Source: Shinella zoogloeoides (GTDB lineage Bacteria > Pseudomonadota > Alphaproteobacteria > Rhizobiales > Rhizobiaceae). From it: a stretch of 64,000 nt of DNA. The stretch's first letter is position 1, and every line of letters starts with the position of its first letter. Shown here piece by piece: positions 44,412 through 54,500 of this stretch. Below the pieces are notes generated by a model. That model made no database searches, had not been told where the DNA came from, and worked only from the letters and a program-made list of their open reading frames with translations. The position numbers were made by a program, and so were the translations under genes. The stretch covers positions 3,365,001 through 3,429,000 of the forward strand of contig NZ_CP086610.1 of the NCBI RefSeq assembly GCF_020883495.1, given 5' to 3'.

Positions 44412-46540
44412 GCGATCTGAACATCAGCAATTTTATCTGGAACATCGCTGATGATGTTCTGCGCGATGTCTATGTTCGCGGCAAATACCGGGACGTCATC
44501 CTGCCGATGACCGTCATTCGTCGGCTCGACGCCGTGCTTGAACCGACCAAGGACGCTGTCTTGGCTATGAAGGCGCAGCTGGATAAGGCAGGAGTCGCCA
44601 ACCAGCACGCGGCTCTTTGCCAGGCGTCGGGCGAAGCCTTCTACAACACATCGCAGTTCCGGCTTCGCGACCTCACGTCTCGCGCGCGCCGCCAGCAGCT
44701 GAAGTCGGACTTCGAGGCCTACCTCGACGGCTTCTCCCCGAACGTTCAGGAAGTGCTCGACAAGTTCAAGTTCCGCAATCAGATCCCAACGCTTGTCGAA
44801 GCCGACGCGCTCGGGTTCCTGATCGAAAAGTTCCTCGACCCATCAGTTAATCTCAGCCCTAAGCCCGTGCTGCACCAAGACGGAAGTGTGCGCCTGCCCG
44901 GGCTCGACAACCACTCAATGGGAACAATCTTCGAGGAGCTTATCAGGCGGTTTAACGAAGAGAACAACGAGGAGGCCGGAGAGCACTTCACGCCTCGCGA
45001 CGTGGTCGAGCTCATGGCGTACCTGATCTTCATGCCGATCGCGGATGAAATTCAGTCAGGCACCTATCTCGTCTACGATGGTGCCTGCGGCACGGGAGGC
45101 ATGCTGACGGTCGCGGAAGAGACGCTGATCAAGTTGGCGACCGACCACGGGAAAGAGGTGTCGGTCCACCTCTACGGGCAGGAGGTCAATCCCGAGACAT
45201 TCGCCATCAGCAAGGCGGACCTCATCCTAAAAGGTGAAGGGGCCGAAGCCGAGAACATGAAGTATGGCTCGACGCTCTCCAGCGATGCATTCCCATCGAG
45301 TGAGTTCGATTTCATGCTTTCGAACCCTCCTTACGGCAAGAGCTGGAAATCCGATCTCGACCGGCTCGGCGGCAAGAAGGACATCACCGACCCCCGCTTT
45401 GTGATCGAGCACGATGGCGATCCCGAGTACAGCCTGATCACGCGCTCCAGCGATGGCCAGATGGTGTTTCTAGCCAACATGCTGAGCAAGATGAAGAAGG
45501 CCACCAAGGTCGGCAGCCGGATCGCCGAGGTCCACAATGGCTCATCTCTGTTCACGGGCGATGCGGGATCGGGTGAGAGCAATGTGCGGCGCTGGGTCAT
45601 CGAGAATGATTGGCTTGAGGCCATCATCGCGCTGCCGCTGAACATCTTCTACAACACTGGTATCGCGACTTACATTTGGGTGCTCAGCAATCGCAAGGCA
45701 GATTCCCGCAAGGGCAAGGTCCAGCTGATTGATGCGACGGCGTGGTTCAAACCTCTGCGGAAAAACCTCGGCAAGAAGAACTGCATTCTCGGGCCAGATG
45801 ACATCAAGCGCATCTGCGACAGCTTCCTCAACAGCGAGGAAAGCGAGCAGTCGAAGATCTTCCCCAACGCGGCGTTCGGTTACTGGAAGGTGACGGTCGA
45901 GCGGCCCTTGCGCTTGAAGGTCGAACTGTCCGCGAGCGCGCAGCGTCGCTTCGCGAAGACGTGCGCGGAGGCTGCTGAAGAGCCCCTCACTGGCGTTGTG
46001 GAAGCGGTGGCTGAGCGGCTTGGCGAAGGCCCCCATCTCGATTTCAACCGCTTCCTTGAAGAAGCCGAAGCTGTGGCGGGCAAGCGCGGCGTCCGTATGA
46101 CAGCCAAGCGCCAGAAGCTCCTGATGGCAGGGTTGGGCATCAAGGATCCCGGGGCGGAACCGGTCATCAAGAAGGCGTCCAAGATCAAGCCGGGCGCCGA
46201 TGCTGAATCTGATGCGCTGTACGGCAACTACCATCGGACCGTCGGTGGCAAAACAGCGATCGTCGAATTCGAGCCGGACACGGAGTTGAGGGATACCGAA
46301 CAGGTGCCGTTTTTAGAAGACGGCGGTATCGAGGCGTTCTTCCGTCGCGAGGTTCTGCCTCATGCGGCCGACGCCTGGATCGATCCGTCCAAGACGGTTA
46401 TCGGCTATGAAATCTCTTTCACGCGGCACTTCTACAAGCCACAGCCGCTGCGGACACTTCAGGAGATCGAAGCCGACATCCGGGCGCTTGAGCAGGAAAC
46501 CGAAGGCCTTCTTGAAGACGTGCTAACGGGAGGCCGCTGA
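44408..46540 (+). CDS. hsdM: Type I restriction-modification DNA methyltransferase subunit
   Basis: The 710-aa N6-adenine methyltransferase starts at GTG 44408 after GAGGGGG. It has the helical N-terminal domain ([20 protein letters not shown]), the family mark [19 protein letters not shown] motif [19 protein letters not shown] (about 223-232) and catalytic motif IV NPPYG (306-310). It is longer than the usual 500-550 aa, with a charged C-terminal extension (about 540-710) of unknown role. With HsdS it would methylate adenines in a bipartite target; with HsdR it forms the restriction complex. DUF262 follows two bases later. Confidence 0.93.
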   Translation: MSDLNISNFIWNIADDVLRDVYVRGKYRDVILPMTVIRRLDAVLEPTKDAVLAMKAQLDKAGVANQHAALCQASGEAFYNTSQFRLRDLTSRARRQQLKSDFEAYLDGFSPNVQEVLDKFKFRNQIPTLVEADALGFLIEKFLDPSVNLSPKPVLHQDGSVRLPGLDNHSMGTIFEELIRRFNEENNEEAGEHFTPRDVVELMAYLIFMPIADEIQSGTYLVYDGACGTGGMLTVAEETLIKLATDHGKEVSVHLYGQEVNPETFAISKADLILKGEGAEAENMKYGSTLSSDAFPSSEFDFMLSNPPYGKSWKSDLDRLGGKKDITDPRFVIEHDGDPEYSLITRSSDGQMVFLANMLSKMKKATKVGSRIAEVHNGSSLFTGDAGSGESNVRRWVIENDWLEAIIALPLNIFYNTGIATYIWVLSNRKADSRKGKVQLIDATAWFKPLRKNLGKKNCILGPDDIKRICDSFLNSEESEQSKIFPNAAFGYWKVTVERPLRLKVELSASAQRRFAKTCAEAAEEPLTGVVEAVAERLGEGPHLDFNRFLEEAEAVAGKRGVRMTAKRQKLLMAGLGIKDPGAEPVIKKASKIKPGADAESDALYGNYHRTVGGKTAIVEFEPDTELRDTEQVPFLEDGGIEAFFRREVLPHAADAWIDPSKTVIGYEISFTRHFYKPQPLRTLQEIEADIRALEQETEGLLEDVLTGGR

Positions 46541-46542
46541 GC

Positions 46543-48339
46543 ATGGCCACCCAACGCTACTCCGTCACCCCCCATCCGATCGAAACCCTTCTCACCTGGG
46601 TGAAGTCCGGCGAGATCGCGATACCCGAAATCCAGCGCCCTTTCGTCTGGGATGCGACCAAGGTCCGCAACCTTCTGGACTCGCTCTATCAGGGCTACCC
46701 AGTTGGCTATCTGATCGCCTGGCGGAACCCGTCGGTCAGGCTTAAAGACGGTTCCACATCCTCGGGCAAGCGCATCTTGATCGACGGGCAACAGCGCGTC
46801 ACCGCGCTTATGGCCGCGTTGCTCGGCCAGGAGGTGCTGACCAAGGATTACGAGACCGTACGCATTCGGATCGCGTTCCACCCGGTCGAGGAGCGCTTCG
46901 AGGTTTCGAACCCGGCCATCCAGAAGGACGCCTCGTGGATCCCCGACCTGGCAACGGTCTTCGCGCCTGACGCCAGCCTGACCAAGCTTACGCGCGAATA
47001 TACAGCGCGCAATCCGGACGTTGATCAGGACCAGATTTCATTAGTGCTGGAGAAGGTCCGCAAGATCATCAACAATCAGGTCGGCATCATCGAGCTGGCC
47101 GAAGATCTCGACATCGAGACGGTCACCGAGATCTTCATCCGGGTGAATTCGGCCGGGGCATCGCTCAGCCAGGCGGATTTCGCTATGTCGAAAATCGCGG
47201 CGAACGACACCTATGGCGGCAACATGCTGCGGAAGGCGATCGACTATTTCTGCCACCTCGCCGTCGCGCCCGAATTCCTGCCTCGCATCGAGAAGGGCGA
47301 CAAGGCATTCGCCGCTTCCGAGTTCCTGCCAAAGATGCGTTGGCTGAAGGACGTGAACGACGACCTCTACGACCCGTCCTACACCGACATGCTGCGCGTG
47401 GCGTTCACGTCGGAGTTCCGCAGGGGCAAGCTTCAGGATTTGGTCGCCCTGCTGTCGGGACGTAACTTCGAGACGAAGCAGTACGAGGAAGCGGTCGCCG
47501 AGGAGGCCTTCGACAAGCTGAAGGCCGGTGTCCTCAACTTCATCAACAAGACCCACTTTGACAGGCTCACGATGATCCTGCGCTCGGCCGGGTTCGTCAC
47601 CTCCGGCCTGATCCGCAGCCAGAACGCCATCAACTTTGCGTACATTCTCTACCTTCGTGGCCGCGCCGAAGGCATGCCGGCCGCCGACATCGAGCGTCTC
47701 GTCCGGCGCTGGTACGTCATGTCGCTCCTGCGCGGGCGTTATTCTGGCAGCCCCGAAACGGCCTTCGATTTCGATATCCGTCAGATCGAGTCCCGCGGCC
47801 TGGCCACATACACCGATGCCGTGATCGACGCGGAGCTGCCCGAAAGCTTCTGGAACACTCTGCTGCCGCAGGAGATGGACACATCGTCCGCCTCGAGCCC
47901 CTATTTCCTCGTCTATCGGGCAGCGCAGGTGAAGCTCGGCGACCTCGGGTTCCTGTCGCGGGACATCACCGTGCGTGACCTGCTGTTGAACCGGAGCGAC
48001 GTGCATCACGTCTATCCGCGCAATCACCTCAAGGGCCAGGGGCTGACGCGCGGCCGCTATAACCAGATCGCCAACTTCGTCCTGGCCCAAAGCGAGATCA
48101 ACATTGGCATCGGTGACCGCGACCCGAAGACTTACTTCAGCGAGCTGGCGGACCAGTGCAACGGCGGTGCCAAGAAGTATGGTGGCATCACGACGATTGA
48201 GGAGATGCGGGCCAATCTTCGGATGAGCTGCTTGCCGGAGTGCATGCTGGACGGAGAGATCCCATCCTTCGATGACTTCCTGGAGCAGCGGCGCAAGCTG
48301 ATGGCGCAGAAGATCAAGACCTATTTCGAGGGGCTGTAA
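46543..48339 (+). CDS. DUF262 protein with C-terminal HNH-like domain (GmrSD-like)
   Basis: The 598-aa protein has the DUF262 core: [20 protein letters not shown] (27-46) and the DGQQR motif at 81-85, which in GmrS/ParB-like proteins serves nucleotide-driven activity. A His-rich nuclease-like site lies near residue 486 ([15 protein letters not shown]), followed by an Asn/Pro-containing stretch ([16 protein letters not shown]) like DUF1524 HNH. This layout matches single-chain GmrSD-type, modification-dependent restriction enzymes. It sits two bases after hsdM, inside the type I operon, which is unusual. It could cut glucosylated or otherwise modified phage DNA that escapes HsdR. Confidence 0.83.
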   Translation: MATQRYSVTPHPIETLLTWVKSGEIAIPEIQRPFVWDATKVRNLLDSLYQGYPVGYLIAWRNPSVRLKDGSTSSGKRILIDGQQRVTALMAALLGQEVLTKDYETVRIRIAFHPVEERFEVSNPAIQKDASWIPDLATVFAPDASLTKLTREYTARNPDVDQDQISLVLEKVRKIINNQVGIIELAEDLDIETVTEIFIRVNSAGASLSQADFAMSKIAANDTYGGNMLRKAIDYFCHLAVAPEFLPRIEKGDKAFAASEFLPKMRWLKDVNDDLYDPSYTDMLRVAFTSEFRRGKLQDLVALLSGRNFETKQYEEAVAEEAFDKLKAGVLNFINKTHFDRLTMILRSAGFVTSGLIRSQNAINFAYILYLRGRAEGMPAADIERLVRRWYVMSLLRGRYSGSPETAFDFDIRQIESRGLATYTDAVIDAELPESFWNTLLPQEMDTSSASSPYFLVYRAAQVKLGDLGFLSRDITVRDLLLNRSDVHHVYPRNHLKGQGLTRGRYNQIANFVLAQSEINIGIGDRDPKTYFSELADQCNGGAKKYGGITTIEEMRANLRMSCLPECMLDGEIPSFDDFLEQRRKLMAQKIKTYFEGL

Positions 48340-48379
48340 GGGGCACGATGAATGTATTGCATTGGTAGGGGAACGAGGA

Positions 48380-49414
48380 ATGGCTGAACGTGATGAACTT
48401 CTAGCCTCGATTGTCGAGACAACTGCTGACTATCGTGAAGGGGATCTTGCTGCGCCAACACCAGAACATGTCGAGCGTTGGGTCAGTCAATTTGACGAGC
48501 ATGTTCGCCTGCCAATCTTGCGCGAAATCGATCACGTCCTAAAGTCGACTTACTTTTCTCGCGCGAACACGCGCAAGTTTCTCTCTGGCCTTTTTCAAAC
48601 CGACAGCCTCGTAGGCGAGGATCCATGCAAGTTTTGGGGGGGAGTGAGTTTCCTTGATGTCCAAGGAGGTGGTGCAAGCCAGAAGGAAATGCTCGCGCTA
48701 TTCAGCAAAATCCTTGAGAAAAGATGTGGATACTCCGTCAGCGACTGCGGCGCCGATCCACACTCCTTTGTTTACTTGGATGACGCCAGTTTCACAGGAA
48801 ACCGTGTCAGACAAGACGTTGAAGGTTGGATCGCCAAGTCGGCTCCAAAGGATGCGACCCTACATATCATCGCAATCGCACTTCATAGCAATGGTTCCAA
48901 TTACGCGAATGGACGTATTCAAGCTGCCGCAAAGGCAGCCGGAAAATCGATCAAGCTGAAGTGGTGGCGCGCAATTGCCCTCGAAGATCAACTAGGCCAG
49001 ACAAATTCCTCGGATGTTCTCCGACCGACACAAATTCCAGAAGATGACTTGGTGAAGGCATACGTGGAAGCAATGACCCATAAGCCTCGCTTACGAGTTC
49101 CAGGGCAGGTAGGCGGAAATGGCATCTTTTCGAGTGATGAAGGTCGACAACTGCTCGAACAGGAATTCCTGAAGGCTGGAGCGCGCATTCGGAGTATGTG
49201 CCCACATCTAAACAAGTATCAAAGGCCGCTTGGAAATTCACTCTTGGAGACACTCGGCTTTGGCTCCCTAATTGTCACTTTCCGAAACTGCCCAAACAAT
49301 GCGCCGCTGGCTCTTTGGGCGGGGGATCCCTGGTACCCGCTCTTCCCCCGAACGACCAACAGCGACACCTCGATGCGCAGGTTCATGGCCATGCTGGCGC
49401 GGGAAGACTTCTAA
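48380..49414 (+). CDS. Phosphoribosyltransferase-fold protein of the conflict-system type (PRTase-CE-like)
   Basis: The 344-aa protein has a PRPP-loop-like sequence FVYLDDASFTGNRVRQDVEG, with Asp-Asp at 134-135 and Thr-Gly about five residues on. It is preceded by strands typical of type I PRTases and followed by LHIIAIALHSNGSNYANGRI. The ATG at 48380 is chosen (GGGG ribosome site); an in-frame TTG at 48362 is possible. PRTase-like proteins have been linked by comparative genomics to defence islands; catalysis is unproven. Its base composition is visibly poorer in GC than its neighbours. The stop overlaps the next start as TAATG, so it is coupled to the NADAR-HsdS gene. Confidence 0.7.
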   Translation: MAERDELLASIVETTADYREGDLAAPTPEHVERWVSQFDEHVRLPILREIDHVLKSTYFSRANTRKFLSGLFQTDSLVGEDPCKFWGGVSFLDVQGGGASQKEMLALFSKILEKRCGYSVSDCGADPHSFVYLDDASFTGNRVRQDVEGWIAKSAPKDATLHIIAIALHSNGSNYANGRIQAAAKAAGKSIKLKWWRAIALEDQLGQTNSSDVLRPTQIPEDDLVKAYVEAMTHKPRLRVPGQVGGNGIFSSDEGRQLLEQEFLKAGARIRSMCPHLNKYQRPLGNSLLETLGFGSLIVTFRNCPNNAPLALWAGDPWYPLFPRTTNSDTSMRRFMAMLAREDF

Positions 49415-51531
49415 TGTCCCAGCCCAGCCAAGTTCGCACATATGTCCCCATCGAAAGCGCCGTCTTCCTGAAGACGAACGAGCGCTATGGCGGGCTGTCG
49501 AACATGGCGCCTGGCTTTCCGCTTGTCGTGAACGGTGTTCGGATCCGGACGTCGGAAGCGCTCTACCAGTCTTGCCGCTTCCCCCACATGCCAGAGGTGC
49601 AGCGCATGATCATCGGGGAGCGGAGCCCGATGACCGCCAAGATGCGCAGCAAACCCTACCACCGGGCGTCCCGACCGGATTGGGATGGCGTACGGGTCAA
49701 GATCATGCGCTGGTGCCTGCGCGTGAAGCTGGCTCAGAATTGGGCCACCTTCGGACGGCTCCTCCTGTCCACCGGGGATCGGCCCATCGTCGAGAAGAAG
49801 GTGCGCCGCAAGGATTTCTGGGGTGCCACCGAACAGCCGGACGGCACGCTCGTCGGCATGAACGTGCTCGGGCGGCTGCTTATGGAACTGCGCGAGCAGC
49901 TGAAGGGCGATGAGGCGGAGAGCCTGCGGTTCATCGAGCCGCTGGCGATCTCCGAGTTCCTGCTGTTCGGTCAGCCTATCGAGGCGGTCCAGGCCGCGCC
50001 CAATGCCGAGATCCCCGGCTGGACCCCTCGGCGGCCATCCCGGGCCGATACCGCCCCACCGCAGCCCAGCGACCCCCAGCCCTCCTTATTTGAGCAGCCA
50101 ATGATTTCAGACGCCGAACCTGTCTCTGCCCCGTCGCTCCCCACTCTCGCCAGAGACGATGATTCACAGAAGCATCTCTCAGACTATCACCCAGCAGTGC
50201 GCGATTGGCTTGGCGATCTGCCAGGTCGGTGGGACGTGCTACGAAGCAAGTATCTGTTTCGCGAGATCGACGACCGGACCGACACCGGGACGGAAACCCT
50301 ACTGTCTATGCGACAGGCTCATGGTCTGATCCCCCATGCGAAGGTGTCGACCAAGCCAGTCACGCCGGAAGAGCTCAAGGGATACAAGCGCGTCCGCACC
50401 GGCCAGATGGTGCTGAACCGCATGCAAGCGTCGAACGGCATGTTCGCGGTTGCGCGCGAGGACGGTCTGGTCAGCCCGGACTATGCCGTCTTCCAGCCAC
50501 TCCGGCCGATGAATCCTGACTACTTCGTCGACCTCTTCAAGACCACTATCTACCGAGCAAAGTTTCGCCAGGAATCGAAAGGGCTAGGAACCGGCATGTC
50601 CGGCTTTCTGCGCCTATACTCGGATCGTTTCGGGGCCATCCATGTCCCGCAACCGCCTGAAGAAGAACAGCGTAAGATCGTGCAGTTCATCCGGGTCTAT
50701 GACCTGCGCGTCCGTCGCCTGATCCGCAACAAGCGGCGGCTGATCGGGCTGTTAAACGAGCAGAAGCAGGCGATTATAAACCGGGCCATCACGCGTGGCC
50801 TGAACCCGAATGTTGCAATAAAGCCAACCGGCATTGCTTGGATGCCGGAAATCCCTGAAGAGTGGGTAGTAACTCCGTTGCGGCACCTCTCCATTTGTCT
50901 AGACGGCAAGCGCGTACCGCTCGAAGCGTCTGCCCGCGAAAAGATGCTCGGTGAGATCCCGTATTGGGGTGCGAACCAAATCATCGACCATTTGAACGAC
51001 TTCTTGTTCGACGAAGATCTGATCCTGCTTGGCGAAGACGGTGCCCCATTCTTTGATCGCAACAAGCCAGTCGCTTTCTTCTCACAAGGAAAAGTCTGGC
51101 CGAATAATCACATCCATGTACTACGGCCAAAGCCCGGCAATAGACCTGAGTTTATTGTGCATGCCCTGAATTGCGTCGACTACACGAATTATGTTGGCGG
51201 CGCCACGCGTAACAAGCTCACGCAAAGCTACATGAAAGCAATTCCCATCCCAATACCTCCGGAGAACGAGCAAAACGCGATCCTGGAGTATTTGACCCGG
51301 GAATGTACTCCGTTGGACGAAACGGCCGAACGGGCTGCTCGCGAGATTGGGCTTATTCAGGAGTACCGAGAGCGCCTGATCGCTGACGTTGTTACCGGCA
51401 AGCTGGACGTTCGCCACGTCGAGATCGCAGCGCCCGAGGACGAGCCGATCTTGGATGAGGATGACGCGCTGGAGGAGGAGCTGGAAGGCGACGCCGCCGA
51501 GGTGATGGAGGGGGCCGATGCCGACGAGTAG
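49414..51531 (+). CDS. hsdS: NADAR domain fused to type I specificity subunit HsdS
   Basis: This 705-aa protein is a fusion. Residues about 10-165 are a complete NADAR (YbiA/COG3236-like) domain: YGGLSNM (25-31), TSEALYQSCRFPHMPEVQ (Glu at 48), KLAQNWATFGRLLLSTGD, DFWG (134-137) and GMNVLGRLLMELREQL. A Pro-rich linker (180-260) follows. The HsdS part then has TRD1 (266-412), conserved region PPEEEQRKIVQFIRVYDLRV with NEQKQAIINRAITRGLNP, TRD2 (about 473-613), the second conserved region PPENEQNAILEYLTRECTPL (615 on) and a very acidic tail. The reading frame is unbroken, with no strong internal ribosome site. NADAR proteins act on ADP-ribose-type N-glycosidic bonds, so the specificity subunit would bring that activity to DNA. 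Confidence 0.85.
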   Translation: MSQPSQVRTYVPIESAVFLKTNERYGGLSNMAPGFPLVVNGVRIRTSEALYQSCRFPHMPEVQRMIIGERSPMTAKMRSKPYHRASRPDWDGVRVKIMRWCLRVKLAQNWATFGRLLLSTGDRPIVEKKVRRKDFWGATEQPDGTLVGMNVLGRLLMELREQLKGDEAESLRFIEPLAISEFLLFGQPIEAVQAAPNAEIPGWTPRRPSRADTAPPQPSDPQPSLFEQPMISDAEPVSAPSLPTLARDDDSQKHLSDYHPAVRDWLGDLPGRWDVLRSKYLFREIDDRTDTGTETLLSMRQAHGLIPHAKVSTKPVTPEELKGYKRVRTGQMVLNRMQASNGMFAVAREDGLVSPDYAVFQPLRPMNPDYFVDLFKTTIYRAKFRQESKGLGTGMSGFLRLYSDRFGAIHVPQPPEEEQRKIVQFIRVYDLRVRRLIRNKRRLIGLLNEQKQAIINRAITRGLNPNVAIKPTGIAWMPEIPEEWVVTPLRHLSICLDGKRVPLEASAREKMLGEIPYWGANQIIDHLNDFLFDEDLILLGEDGAPFFDRNKPVAFFSQGKVWPNNHIHVLRPKPGNRPEFIVHALNCVDYTNYVGGATRNKLTQSYMKAIPIPIPPENEQNAILEYLTRECTPLDETAERAAREIGLIQEYRERLIADVVTGKLDVRHVEIAAPEDEPILDEDDALEEELEGDAAEVMEGADADE

Positions 51532-54500
51532 GCCCGCAATCCCAATCGAAATAAAGCGCGATGTGCTCTTCGAGGCTCGTCATCATTGCGCTGTCTGCTG
51601 CACGTCGCTGCCGCTCGAGTACGCGCACCTGATTCCATGGAGCAAGTCGCAAGACCATTCGCTCGAAAACCTCATTGCCCTGTGCGCAAACTGTCACGAG
51701 CGGGCGGACAACGAAAAATGGGGCGTGAGCTACCTCCAACGATACAAAAAGTCACCGTGCATCATTGCACGCGGTGATCCGCCGCCGATGACGGCAGAGC
51801 AGAAAATGCTGGTCGATCTGATCGTGGCGCGCGATCCGGATGAGATGAATCAGAAAGAGCGGCAGCGCCTGGTATCAATGGTAGCTGCTTATGTAGGTGT
51901 TCCATTCGGCCAAATAGGGATTTCATCCGTAACCCAAGCCAACAGCTCTCGAGTTCGTTTGGAAATGCCGTCTGACGCGGCGCGACGCTTGGTTGCTGGT
52001 TTCGAGGCCAAAGACCCAATGCTCGAGGCGTTCCTGAGCGAAGCGGGCCTAATTCGGGTCGATGCCGGCCCCTCGGTTCAAGGAGGCCGCGAAATGCGCC
52101 AGCACACCGACACAAGCGAAAAGGGCCTCGAAACCCTCATCGTCCGCTCGCTGATCGACGAGGCGGGTTACGTCGCTGGCGCCTCGAAGGATTTCGACCG
52201 GGACCACGCCATCGACCTGGCCAAGCTGTTCGATTTCCTGAACGCCACACAGCCAGAGGCCGTCGAAGCCCTCGGCATCGGAGAAGACGGTCCGAAGCGG
52301 CTGCAATTCCTTCACCGGGTGCAAGGCGAGATCGCCAAGCGCGGTGTCATCGACGTGCTGCGCAACGGCGTGAAGCACGGCCCTGGATCGGTCGAGCTGT
52401 TCTTCGGGACGCCGACCCCCGGCAACACGAAGGCCGAGGAGCTGTTCGCCGCCAACGTGTTCAGCGTCACCCGGCAGCTGCACTATTCCAAGGATGCGAC
52501 CAAGCTGTCGCTCGACGCTGCGCTGTTCATCAACGGCCTGCCCGTCGCCACCTTTGAGTTGAAGAACAGCCTGACCAAGCAGACGGTCGAGGACGCGATC
52601 GAGCAGTACAAGCGCGACCGCGATCCCAAGGAGCTGCTGTTCCAGTTCGGCCGCTGCGTCGTCCACTTCGCCGTGGACGACCACGAGGTGCGGATGTGCA
52701 GCCACCTGAAGGGCAAGGCGTCCTGGTTCCTGCCTTTCAACAAGGGCTGGAATGACGGCGCGGGCAACCCGCCGAATCCGCATGGTCTGAAGACCGATTA
52801 CCTTTGGAAGCAAGTCCTTACGAAGCGCAACCTCACCGACATCCTGGAGAACTATGCGCAGGTGGTCGAGGAAACGGACGAGCGAGGAAAGAAGAAGCCG
52901 CCGAAGCAGATTTTCCCTCGCTTTCACCAGCTCGACGTGGTGCGCAAGCTGCTGGCTGACGCCGAGGGCTCCGGCGCCGGGCGGCGGTACCTAATCCAGC
53001 ACTCGGCAGGTTCGGGCAAGAGCAACTCGATTGCTTGGCTCGGCCACCAGCTGATCGGGCTGGAGACCGGCGGCAAGCCGACCTTCGACACCGTCATCGT
53101 TGTCACCGACAGGCGCAATCTCGACAAACAGATCCGCGACACCATCAAGCAGTTCGCGCAGGTATCTTCCATCGTCGGCGCGGTCACCGAAGGCTCGCAG
53201 CAGCTGCGGACGTTCCTGCAGCAGGGCAAGAAGATCATCATCACCACGGTGCAGAAGTTCCCGTTCATCCTAGACGAAATTGGGGACGGCCATCGCGGGC
53301 GAACCTTCGCCATCATCATCGACGAGGCGCATTCCAGCCAGGGCGGCCGGACGTCAGCCAAGATGAACATCGCGCTTGCCGCGAATGGTGCCGAGGAGGA
53401 AGACGAAACCGTCGAGGATACCATCAACCGGCTGATGGAAGCGCGGAAGGTTCTGCCGAACGCGAGCTATTTCGCCTTCACCGCGACACCCAAGAACAAG
53501 ACGCTGGAGATTTTCGGCACGGCGGTCCCCGAGGGTGGGAAAGTCAGGCACGTCCCTTTCCACAATTATTCGATGAAGCAGGCCATCGAAGAGGGATTCA
53601 TCCTCGACGTTCTCAAGCACTACACGCCGGTCGAGAGCTACTACCGGCTCATGAAGACGGTGGAGGACGATCCGCAGTTCGACGCCAAGCGGGCGCAAAA
53701 GAAGCTCCGCCGATATGTCGAATCCCATGACCATGCCATCCGCAAGAAGGCAGAGATCATGGTCGACCATTTCCACGACCAGGTGATGGCCCATCGCAAA
53801 ATCGGCGGAGCAGCGCGCGCCATGGTGGTGACCAGCGGGATTCACCGGGCCATCCAGTACTTTCACGCCTTCGGGGAGTATCTGAAGGAGCGCAAGAGCC
53901 CATACCAAGCCATCGTCGCCTTCTCGGGCGAGCATGAATATGGCGGCCAGAAGGTCACCGAGGCGTCGCTCAACGGCTTTCCCAGCAACAAGATCGAGGA
54001 GTTGATACAGAAGGATCCGTACCGGTTCCTCATCGTCGCCGACAAGTTCCAGACCGGCTATGACGAGCCGCTGCTGCACACGATGTACGTGGACAAGACG
54101 CTGTCCGGCATCAAGGCCGTGCAGACGCTGTCGCGCCTGAACCGGGCGCATCCGCAGAAGCACGACACCTTCGTGCTGGATTTCATGAACGACGTGGATG
54201 GCATCAAGGCGTCGTTCGAGGACTATTACCGCACGACGATCCTGAGCGAAGAGACCGATCCGAACAAGCTGCACGACCTGAAAGCGCGGCTCGATGGCTA
54301 TCAGGTCTATTCCTGGGAGCGGGTGGAGGACCTCGTGGCGCTGTACCTCGGTGGCGCCGACCGCGACAAGCTCGACCCGATCCTCGATGCGTGCGTCGCG
54401 GTCTACAAAGCCGATCTCGATGAGGATGGACAGGTCGACTTCAAGGGCAAGGCGAAGGCATTCACGCGCACCTACGGATTTCTCGCGGCCATCCTGCCCT

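Noticed and set aside
49198-49413. Upstream in-frame extension of the NADAR-HsdS gene
   Set aside because: It overlaps the PRTase 3' end in another frame without domain content; ATG 49414 fits the TAATG coupling and the NADAR start.
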